From Candidatus Poribacteria bacterium (lineage in GTDB: Bacteria; Abyssobacteria; SURF-5), in the NCBI GenBank assembly GCA_016215705.1, contig JACRIR010000081.1, positions 1 through 25,086 on the forward strand: 25,086 nucleotides of DNA. Direction: 5' to 3'. Of this stretch, positions 1-6,900 are shown in pieces; position 1 is the first letter of the stretch; each line of letters starts with the position of its first letter. The translations under genes and the position numbers were made by a program. The notes below the pieces were generated by a model that ran no database searches, was not told where the DNA came from, and saw nothing but the letters and a program-made list of their open reading frames with translations.

Positions 1-243
1 CGTCGGGTCGAGAAAAATGAGGTTCGCGCCGTTATCAATACGGGTCAGATTATTGCGGAGTACCCGAACGACAATCCGTTTCCCAGTTGCCTCATGCTCG
101 CCACGGTAAGGGGCCGTCCACTTCATGTCGTGGTGGCTGTGGCTAACAAGAATAGACGTTGTCACATCGTTACCATCTATGTTCCCGACCCGGCTAAGTG
201 GAGCGACGATTTCAAGACGAGGAGAAGACCATGGAATGTGTGA
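1..243 (+). CDS. DUF4258-type toxin, C-terminal part (5' end outside window)
   Basis: The first frame is open from base 1 and stops with TGA at 241-243, giving 80 residues with no start inside the window. The stretch includes RGRPLHVVVAVAN followed by IVTIYVPDPAKW. This is the pattern of DUF4258 proteins: a G-R-P-L-H-hydrophobic strand, then a strand ending in Y-x-P-D-P-x-x-W. DUF4258 proteins are small and are often found as the toxin half of type II toxin-antitoxin pairs, presumably acting on RNA. The stop codon lies inside the next gene, a zinc-finger antitoxin, so the two genes overlap by 13 bases and are probably translationally coupled. The family call rests on pattern recognition only. 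The molecular target is unknown. Confidence 0.72.
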   Translation, partial: RRVEKNEVRAVINTGQIIAEYPNDNPFPSCLMLATVRGRPLHVVVAVANKNRRCHIVTIYVPDPAKWSDDFKTRRRPWNV

Positions 244-455
244 TCTGCAGGCACGGAGAGACTCACGCCGGCGTTATTACGACGACATTGACGCGTGGTG
301 AGAGCACCATCATCTTCAAGGGTGTTCCCGCCGAGGTCTGCGAGAATTGTGGCGAGTATTACCTATCAGAGTCGGTTACGGAACAATTGCTCGTTCGAGC
401 GGAGAAGGCAGTGGAAAACGGCGCCGAAGTTGAAATCGTCCGGTTTGCCGCATAG
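231..455 (+). CDS. YgiT/MqsA-type zinc-finger antitoxin
   Basis: A 74-residue protein starting at ATG 231, preceded by the Shine-Dalgarno-like GAGGAGA; the same frame is open further upstream, but that would lie fully within the toxin gene. Two CxxC pairs (C3/C6 and C37/C40, in VCENCGEYYL) form the zinc ribbon typical of YgiT-type antitoxins, and the tail GAEVEIVRFAA is also typical. Many MqsA proteins have a C-terminal helix-turn-helix; this one has none, so it is the short form and may not bind DNA alone. It overlaps the DUF4258 gene upstream, the usual order of toxin then antitoxin. It should neutralise that toxin, by inference from family and arrangement. Confidence 0.8.
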   Translation: MECVICRHGETHAGVITTTLTRGESTIIFKGVPAEVCENCGEYYLSESVTEQLLVRAEKAVENGAEVEIVRFAA

Positions 456-692
456 GATTGACGCTCTTCGCTAAAATCCGCGTCCGTCAGCATGGCTGAG
501 CCTGTCTTCCAGGCGAAGTCCCGCGCTTCGAGGGATTCAATCCGAAATCCGCAATCTGCAATCAGTTGACTCGCGACGCGAGACTCTCTTCCCCTTTTAC
601 CTCTTTCCCCGTTTCCCCAAAGATTGATTTATTCGTGCCATTCGTCCCATTCGTGATCCAACTCTTCTTCTTTTTCATTTTTCTTTTGCCTC
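456..692. other. Intergenic DNA without a recognisable gene
   Basis: Between the antitoxin and the lexA promoter. It holds low-complexity pieces such as CCGAAATCCGCAATCTGCAATC and pyrimidine-rich runs (590-690). Open frames here, including one of 86 codons from 566 that runs through the promoter, show no codon pattern or family resemblance and are not called. Confidence 0.6.
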
Positions 693-721
693 TTGACAAG
701 TATACAAATGTATACTATAAT
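693..721 (+). promoter_or_regulatory. Consensus sigma70 promoter of the lexA cassette
   Basis: TTGACA at 693-698 and TATAAT at 716-721 are separated by exactly 17 bases, a full consensus match in both boxes. Transcription would start near 728, leaving a leader of about 220 bases before lexA. The spacer is almost completely filled by an 18-bp palindrome (separate entry), so a bound repressor would block RNA polymerase. Confidence 0.85.
699..716. promoter_or_regulatory. Putative LexA operator (18-bp perfect palindrome)
   Basis: AGTATACAAATGTATACT has 8-bp perfect arms (AGTATACA / TGTATACT) around a 2-base centre. It occupies the promoter spacer and the first base of the -10 box, upstream of lexA. 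LexA normally represses its own gene, so this is the natural operator candidate. It is neither the E. coli CTGT-N8-ACAG nor the Bacillus GAAC-N4-GTTC sequence, although its spacing resembles the latter. No second full copy was seen in the window. Confidence 0.65.
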
Positions 722-906
722 TCCAGAGAGGGGCAAGACGAAAGGAACAAGACGAAAGGAAACCACCAAGAGAGTGCGAAGCGTCTAAAGTGTTCGACAG
801 TGCCTAAAGTGTCTAAAGCAAGCTAAAGTTCGGAAAAAGGATAAAGCCCTGCTGAAATCCGCAGATTGCGCAGAAAAATCAGTGAGAATCTGCGAATAAA
901 AAGAGA

Positions 907-932
907 GATTCTTCGCTTCGCTCAGAATGACA
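907..932. repeat. 26-bp dispersed repeat, copy 1
   Basis: Starts GATTCTTCGCTTCGCTCAGA and continues ATGACA; an identical 26-base copy lies at 3699-3724. It ends only 19 bases before the lexA start, so the lexA translation initiation region abuts the repeat. Confidence 0.75.
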
Positions 933-951
933 GAGAAAGAGAGAAACCATC

Positions 952-1722
952 GTGCGGACAGAGTTGACGGACCGGCAGAAGGAAATATTGGATTTCATAA
1001 GGGATTTCACGCATGGGAACGGCTATCCGCCCACAATGCGGGAGATCGGGGGCCACTTCGGATTCATGCCCCGGGCAGCGACAAATCATGTGAATGCTCT
1101 GGTACGGAAAGGATACATCTCAAAACAACCGCTGAAATCGCGCTCGCTGACAGTGGCCGGACACGACGCTGGGTCGAGGACGCAGCCCCGACTAGGCGGG
1201 GCGCCCCTACAAAAGGGACTAAAATCTCGGTCGATGATAGTGGCTGATCACGGTCGCGCTGATTTCGACCACGCCAATTCAAACAACCTCGGCCTGGACA
1301 AGCACGGCTTCGCCCGGCGTGGCTGGGACAAGGGCGATCTGCGCAAAGTGCCGATAGTCGGCCGCGTCGCCGCCGGCGAACCTATCCTCGCGGTCGAGAA
1401 CATCGAGGGGGCGGTCATGCTGCCCGCAGGATGGGCGCAGGCCGACGATTGTTTTCTGCTCCGTGTCGAGGGCGACAGCATGGTGGACGCACATATCTGT
1501 TCCGGCGACTACGTGCTCGTCAAGCGCCAGCCCATAGCCGAAAGCGGCGAAATCGTGGTCGCCCTGCTGGGCGACGAGGCGACAGTCAAACGATTCATTA
1601 TCAAAAAAGACCGGATTGTGCTGAAGCCCGAAAACAAGAATATGGAACCGATTCATGTCAAGAGCGGAGATAAATCGTTCCGGATTATTGGGAAAGTAAT
1701 CGGCGTGTGGAGAAGTATATAG
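952..1722 (+). CDS. lexA: LexA repressor with hinge insertion
   Basis: SOS repressor and self-cleaving serine protease, 256 residues against about 200 in the usual family. The GTG start at 952 is chosen because MRTELTDRQKEILDFI is the normal LexA N-terminus; the ribosome site (AGAGAG) is weak. The N-terminal winged helix-turn-helix spans about 1-65. Self-cleavage is expected at Ala141-Gly142 in GRVAAGEPI, with catalytic Ser176 in GDSM and Lys213 in ATVKRF; their spacing of 37 equals that of E. coli Ser119-Lys156. The hinge at about 66-130 is enlarged: LKSRSLTVAGHD (61-72) recurs as LKSRSMIVADHG (90-101), with repeat-like DNA between the copies. All catalytic residues are present, so it should be RecA-cleavable. 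It heads a cassette with a RecA-like protein and a family B polymerase, implying damage-inducible control of those genes. Confidence 0.93.
   Translation: MRTELTDRQKEILDFIRDFTHGNGYPPTMREIGGHFGFMPRAATNHVNALVRKGYISKQPLKSRSLTVAGHDAGSRTQPRLGGAPLQKGLKSRSMIVADHGRADFDHANSNNLGLDKHGFARRGWDKGDLRKVPIVGRVAAGEPILAVENIEGAVMLPAGWAQADDCFLLRVEGDSMVDAHICSGDYVLVKRQPIAESGEIVVALLGDEATVKRFIIKKDRIVLKPENKNMEPIHVKSGDKSFRIIGKVIGVWRSI
1168..1218. repeat. Repeat-derived insert in the lexA hinge
   Basis: 51 bases between two diverged 36-base direct repeats (1132-1167 and 1219-1254, 26 of 36 identical by eye). Its right part, ending GGGGCGCCCCTACAAAAG, resembles the end of the paired-palindrome element at 5930-5999 (GGGTCGCCCCTACAAAG). 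The duplication plus insert adds 87 bases, that is 29 codons, in frame. Confidence 0.55.
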
Positions 1723-2067
1723 CAACCACGGATTACACGGATTTGGGGAAAAGAAAAAGAAACACTATTAACCACAGATGAACACAGATTAACACAGATT
1801 CTTGGAAAAAAGCAAAAAGAAACGAAAGGGCAGTGTTAACTCACTATGAATGCAGAACGGGAAGAAGAACAGAAGAAAATCTGTGTCTATCTGTGTGCAT
1901 CTGTGATTCCCCGTTGCTTTTTCTTCTTTTGCTTCGGCTCTGAGAACTCGGCGCTCTCTGTGGCTTAAGAAGGTCGTGGGTATATGGAAAACCATATAAA
2001 AAACGAAACGGCAAATCCCCCTCTTTCCCCCTTTGCAAAGGGGGACGAAGGGAGATTTAAGAAAAGC
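1723..2067. repeat. Intergenic DNA with inverted decamer arrays
   Basis: 345 bases between lexA and the RecA-like start. Three decamers of ACACAGATNA type (about 1771-1800) face three of ATCTGTGTNN type (about 1878-1907) in inverted orientation, so the transcript could fold into a long hairpin. Further along lies a C-rich inverted-repeat element (separate entry). No promoter or terminator was recognised, so read-through from the lexA promoter is possible. Confidence 0.6.
2013..2058. repeat. C-rich inverted-repeat element, short copy
   Basis: Begins AAATCCCCCT and ends AGGGAGATTT, a 10-bp terminal inverted repeat with one mismatch, with an inner TTTGCAAA core. It is a 46-bp relative of the 76-bp elements in the polymerase gene. 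It lies in an open frame continuous with the RecA-like gene and would read NPPLSPFAKGDEGRF. Confidence 0.7.
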
Positions 2068-2733
2068 ATGGCTTGTCCAGAAAACAGTGCTATCGAGAGA
2101 ATCTGCGCCGACTTAAGGACGCCTGTGCCGCCGGCCAATATCGTATTGGCTTACGGTAAACCCGCGTACTCGGTGACGTATCTTGCGCTTCACATGGCAT
2201 TTGCGGGGATTGCCCGCGAAAAACCGGTGGTGTTTCTCGACGGCGCAAACTCATTCGACCCGTTTCTTATATCGAAAATTGCGCGCAAGACCGGGCTTGT
2301 CCCCGAGGAACTACTGGGCCGACTCTACATATCGCGCGCGTTCACGTGCCACCAAATGCAGGCGCTCGTGGTGGAACGCCTGGCGGGCGCATTTCGCAGA
2401 TTCAAGACGAACGTCGCGATAGTGTCGGGTCTGCTCAGCACGTTTTACGGCCAGGATGTGCCGTTCAATGAAGCGTACGATTTACTCAAGGCCATAACGA
2501 CCGAGTTCGTTCGGCTGGCAGGTGAAGGCGCCCACATTCTGATTGCCTGTCCTGATACGCATCTCCCTCTCGAATCAAGACAGCGGCAGTTCGTGGGTCT
2601 TCTCAAGAATATCTCCAACAGGGTGCTTCGAAGCGAGGGAAGCAACGGAAGGACAGGCTTCATTTTGGAGCGCCCGTACAGGAAAGAGTATGAATTGATC
2701 GAGATTCCTCAGTTTTCCCAAACATGGAGATAA
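2068..2733 (+). CDS. RecA/RadA-like protein with degenerate ATPase motifs
   Basis: 221 residues from ATG 2068. The frame is open back to ATG 1984, but those 28 extra residues are mostly encoded by the C-rich repeat, so the inner start is preferred; neither has a strong ribosome site. The fold pattern is RecA-like: a strand and P-loop position at IVLAYGKPAYSVTYLALHMA, then VVFLDGANSFDP (compare RecA IDAEHALDP), then VAIVSGLLSTFY at the Walker B position. Aligned by eye, the Walker A Gly and Lys, the catalytic Glu and the Walker B Asp are all replaced, so ATP hydrolysis is unlikely. RecA-like proteins of this kind (ImuA/SulA-related) accompany ImuB and DnaE2 in SOS mutagenesis cassettes. Here it lies between lexA and a family B polymerase, so an accessory role in recruiting or regulating that polymerase is inferred. 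It is not a second RecA. Confidence 0.7.
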   Translation: MACPENSAIERICADLRTPVPPANIVLAYGKPAYSVTYLALHMAFAGIAREKPVVFLDGANSFDPFLISKIARKTGLVPEELLGRLYISRAFTCHQMQALVVERLAGAFRRFKTNVAIVSGLLSTFYGQDVPFNEAYDLLKAITTEFVRLAGEGAHILIACPDTHLPLESRQRQFVGLLKNISNRVLRSEGSNGRTGFILERPYRKEYELIEIPQFSQTWR

Positions 2734-3275
2734 AAAGAGGGAATCCGCAGATTGCGCTGATTAACACTGATTTAAAGGAAAATGAAGAAAAAAAAGATAT
2801 AAAACCGCAGCGCGGCAGGGCCGCAACCAAACGGCACACGTTGGGCGCGATGAATCGCGCCCCTACGGGGCTTTTGGTTCGACCCTGTAGGGGCGCAATT
2901 CATTGCGCCCGCATTAGTTCCATGCGACATGTCAACGGAATCATGACACAGTTTCAAGAAAACAACAGTTAGTAGTACAGAGCACACGGCGCAGCACAGC
3001 CGCAACCAAGCAAAGAAGAAAAAGTTTGGATCACGAATTATACGAATACAACTTCCTGAGTGTCATTCCTGCGAAAGCGGGAATCCATTTTGTGACAACG
3101 ACTTATATGAGGACTTTGCCAAAAATCACGACGGAAATCAAAGAAAATACAATGGAGTAGTACGGAGATCATGAAGAGGGAGAACAAGCAGCAAAAAGGA
3201 ATGATTAGGCGCTCTCCGTGGTTTAAGAAGTCTTTTTAATCTGCGAAATCTGCGGATTAAGAAAAGGTGACGCTT
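2734..3275. repeat. Repeat-rich intergenic DNA
   Basis: 542 bases without a credible gene. It contains pieces of AATCCGCAGATTGCGCTGATT type (about 2742), the paired-palindrome element at 2843-2910, a piece TGTCATTCCTGCGAAAGCGG (about 3060), and AATCTGCGAAATCTGCGG just before the next gene. All are dispersed intergenic repeat types. Confidence 0.6.
2843..2910. repeat. Paired-palindrome element, copy A (68 bp)
   Basis: Two palindromes, GGGCGCGATGAATCGCGCCC (2843-2862) and GGGCGCAATTCATTGCGCCC (2891-2910), each with 9-bp arms. They are joined by a spacer bordered by CCTAC on the left and GTAGG on the right. The layout matches 12693-12761 and is the inside-out form of 5930-5999. Confidence 0.85.
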
Positions 3276-3620
3276 ATGGGAAGAACAGTATTGCCCATTG
3301 CGCAGGTCATACAGCAAGAACGCGAGGAATGGTCGAAGTTCCGGCGCGTGCTCAGAAAAGAGGACCAGGCGGCGTTCGATGAGATGTTCGACAGCGCGAA
3401 ATATCATTCGGCCGCATGCGCATATGCGTCGCGTCCTGTGCCGATGGAATCGATTTTCATGGCCGTTCTGCTCGAGCACCAGAAGACGATTGCGGCGCTG
3501 CGCGAGCAGATTAAAAAACTGGAAACCTTTACCACGGGGAACACGGGGAGCACGAGGGAAAGAGAAAAAACAAAAAGAGAAAAAGACTCAAAAGAAGAAA
3601 AAGAAACAGATTACAAATGA
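3276..3620 (+). CDS. Small protein of unknown function beside PolB
   Basis: 114 residues from ATG 3276, chosen because AAGGTGA ends five bases upstream and MGRTVLP looks like a conserved start; GTG 3267 would add three residues. Residues 1-80 look like a compact helical, charged domain (EEWSKFRRVLRKEDQAAFDEMF, AACAYA, VLLEHQKTIAALREQ) ending in a short coiled coil. I recall similar small proteins starting MGRT from archaea (possibly DUF8156), but cannot verify this. The last 30 residues are low complexity, rich in Lys, Glu and Arg, and come from DNA like the CACGGGGA-type intergenic repeats, so the original C-terminus probably ended near residue 85. Its position immediately before the polymerase suggests an accessory or adaptor role. 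No enzymatic motif is visible. Confidence 0.65.
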   Translation: MGRTVLPIAQVIQQEREEWSKFRRVLRKEDQAAFDEMFDSAKYHSAACAYASRPVPMESIFMAVLLEHQKTIAALREQIKKLETFTTGNTGSTREREKTKREKDSKEEKETDYK

Positions 3621-3959
3621 CCGAATCACACAAATAAATGGTATGTGAAAAGGGAGTAAGAGAAGCTTCCGCAAAAGTCGCAGCCATTCGGGGGATTAGA
3701 TTCTTCGCTTCGCTCAGAATGACAACAGTAGAGTCATGGGTTGCGAGTCGCAAGTCATCCTATTTTGGATTCTGAATTTTAGATTTTGGAGTAGAACCCC
3801 GTGCTCCCGTGGTGGAGCATAGGTTTGCGGTTTATCGTCGAAGTCGGAATTCGTGTAATTAGTGTAATTAGTGTTCCAAGAAGTTCTTTTCTTTGCGCTC
3901 TTTGCGTCTTTGCGGTGAGATTTTATCTGAGAAAATCAGTGAAATCTGCGGATAAGAAA
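3621..3959. repeat. Repeat-rich leader of the polymerase gene
   Basis: 339 bases holding the second 26-base repeat copy (3699-3724), GATTCTGAATTTTAGATTTT, a CCCCGTGCTCCCGTGG piece, CTTTGCGTCTTTGCGGTGAG, and AAATCAGTGAAATCTGCGG. The polymerase frame is open back to 3801, but this part encodes only repeat-derived sequence. Confidence 0.6.
3699..3724. repeat. 26-bp dispersed repeat, copy 2
   Basis: Identical over 26 bases to 907-932, which precedes lexA. Here it lies between the small gene and the polymerase gene. Confidence 0.75.
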
Positions 3960-6900
3960 ATGTTTCGTGGTTGGCTATTCGACATATATTCCGGCGAACG
4001 CGGCATGACGCTGTGGCTGATAGGAACCGACGGCAGGCGCGTCCGTCTCGAAGCCCCGTATAGACCTTCATTTTTTGTCGCCGGCACAAATTACGTACTG
4101 GAACGCGTGAAAGGAATATTTCGCCAGAGGAATGAGCAAGCGCCGTCTTATGCCCCACGCAACACGCAAGACGTAACACGCGATACGCAACACGTAATAC
4201 GTAATACGGAACACGCGATACGTAACACGCCCCACGCGCCCGTATCATTTTCCATGACGGAACAGCGTGATTTCTGGTCCGGCCGCGCCGTACCGGTCTT
4301 GCGCGTAACCACAAGCGTGCGGAATTTTCATTCAACCGTTAAACAGATTGCCAAAATCAGCGGCGCGGAGTTGTACAACTGCGATATTCCGCCCGAGCAA
4401 ATGTACCTGTATGAGACGGGTCTTTTTCCGTTGGCGCTCTGCGAGGTGGAAATCGCCGATGACGGAACCGTCGCATCCATTCGCGCATGTGATTCGCCCT
4501 GGGATATCGATTACTCACTGCCGCCACTGGAAATTTTCAAGCTTTCCATAAGCGGAAATGGCGCCAACCCGAACTATGGGGGAAAAGGGCATGGCCTGAA
4601 AGTGGAGGTTGACGGCACGGAGTATCTCTTGGAGGAGAGCGAGTTGCTCGATACGCTCGATGATATGCTCAAACGGTATGACCCCGACCTGCTACTGACT
4701 GAATGGGGCGACTCATTCATAATCCCGCGCCTCACTCTGATGGCCGAAAGGCAGGGACATCCTCTCTCGCTCAACCGCGAGCCGAAGCGCTCAACTGCAA
4801 CCCGCCGGGGCTCTTCGTATTTCTCCTATGGACGCATAATTTATCGTGCGCCCTCGCGAACCCTGTTCGGTCGCTGGCACATAGACGTGGAAAACTCATT
4901 CATAGCGTCGGAAACCGGTCTCGATGGACTATTCGAGCTTGCGCGTCTGACGAAGATTCCGATACAGCGTCTCGCGCGGACGTCCCCCGGCACAGGCATC
5001 TCCTCGATGCAACTCGATATGGCGATACACGACGGCGTGCTGATTCCCTGGCGGAAGCGGATGCCGGAAGATTTCAAGACAGGACTCGAGCTTCTTGTCA
5101 GCGATAAGGGCGGGCTCGTATATCTTCCGAAACCGGGCGTGTACGAGAACGTCATGGAGATAGATTTCGCCTCGATGTATCCGGCGATCATGGTGAATCA
5201 TAACATCTCGCCTGAGACGATAAACTGCTCATGCTGCGAGGGTAACCATCACGATGAGAAGTTGTCTCAAGATTCTGTTGGCGCCAATTTGTCCGCACGG
5301 CCAGAGCAAGAACAGGATGGAGTTAATGTGCGAATAAATTCGCACCTACAGAAGGGCGAAATCCCCCTCTCTCCCCCTTTGCAAAGGGGGAGTTTTAATA
5401 TCCCCTTTTATCAAAGGGGGATGAAGGGGGATTTACCTGACTCGAGCGCTCAATTACAGGACAATCACGGAGGAAAACCTCACGAAGGCAAGTTCGCGGC
5501 TGAACATCCTGTGGGCGAGCCCGTGCCGGAGATCGGGCATCATGTCTGCCGGAAGCGAAGGGGACTGGTCCCGCGAGTGCTCGAGCCGATTCTGGAAAAA
5601 CGGCGGATTTATAAAGAGATTGCAAACACAAATCCCCCCTTGCCCCCTTTTGACAAAGAGGGGGAAAACAAAAAGGCGAAAGGGAAGGAACAAATTGAGG
5701 AAAAAGCCGAAATTCCCCTCTTTCCCCCTTTGCAAAGGGGGAGCCTTGATTTCCCCCTTTATCACAGGGGGATGAAGGGGGATTTAGGAAACGGCGAAAA
5801 GCGAAATAGAGAACCAGGGGCAAGACAAAAAATGAATCCCACGCCTTGCAGGACAAAAGAAAAAGAGAAAGAGATTACAGGAGAATGTGAATCCAGCCAA
5901 CAATCTCTGAAAGGAGATTCAGATGATTCTGTAGGGGCGACCCGGTGGGTCGCCCAAGAACCGTCCTCTCAACGCGCGACCCGCCGGGTCGCCCCTACAA
6001 AGAATTGCCGGATGGATTCTGAAAAAGAACTTAGCGAACAAATTCGAGACCTAAAAGCATCATGCAAGAAGCGGCAAAACGCGCTCAAATGGATGTTGGT
6101 TACCTGCTTCGGGTATCTCGGCTATAAGAATGCTCGGTTCGGGCGGATCGAAGCGCATGAAGCAGTCACTGCGCTGGGACGCGAGAAGCTTCTTCAAGCA
6201 AAGGAAATAGCCGAGCGCAGAGGATTCGAGCTGGTGCACGCCATTGTGGACTCACTGTGGGTCAGCAAGACTCCCAAAGAAGAGGAAAGACGAAAGGGCC
6301 AAAGGGAGCAAAGAGATAATTCGGGGACACCTTGCCGCAAGGTGTCCCCGAATTATCGGGCGAAAAGGGGAAACGGCGAAAAGGGAAAAGTCAAAGAAGA
6401 AGAAAAGGACCAGCAAGGGCTCCTCCGCGAGATATCCGAATCTGTCGGCATTCCTATCGCACTCGAGGGGAATTACCGCTGGATCGCGTTTGTGCCTTCG
6501 CGCACTGCGCCGACCGTCGCCGTCGCAAACAGATATTTCGGCCTGTTCGACAATGGCGAGATGAAGATGCGGGGGCTCGAGGTGCGGCGGTCCGATATTC
6601 CGCCGATTGTCCGGAGAATGCAGGCGGAGATGCTCAAGGTTCTTTCCTCAACTTCGACAGCGGAAGAATTCGCGCGAAAGGCGCCCGAAATACTGGAAAT
6701 CCTGAAGCGCTACCTCGCGCGGCTCAGGAGTGGCGAGGTACAGGCCGCGGACCTGGTCATTTCACAAAAACTCTCAAAGAATCCGTCCGAGTATAAGACG
6801 AATACAGCAATGGCCGCAGCCGCCGGCACGTTATTAGCCTCGGGAATCAAACCTCAGCCGGGCGAGAGAGTAGAATTGATACTTGTGGACTCGAAAGCCC

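Noticed and set aside
566-826. 86-codon open frame upstream of lexA
   Set aside because: It spans the promoter and operator, has no ribosome site and consists of low-complexity sequence.
1984-2067. N-terminal extension of the RecA-like protein
   Set aside because: Most of it is the C-rich repeat; the inner ATG at 2068 leaves a normal lead-in to the first strand. The longer form cannot be fully excluded.
3801-3959. N-terminal extension of the polymerase by 53 codons
   Set aside because: The added sequence comes from dispersed repeat DNA, and MFRGWLFDIY at 3960 fits a polymerase start.
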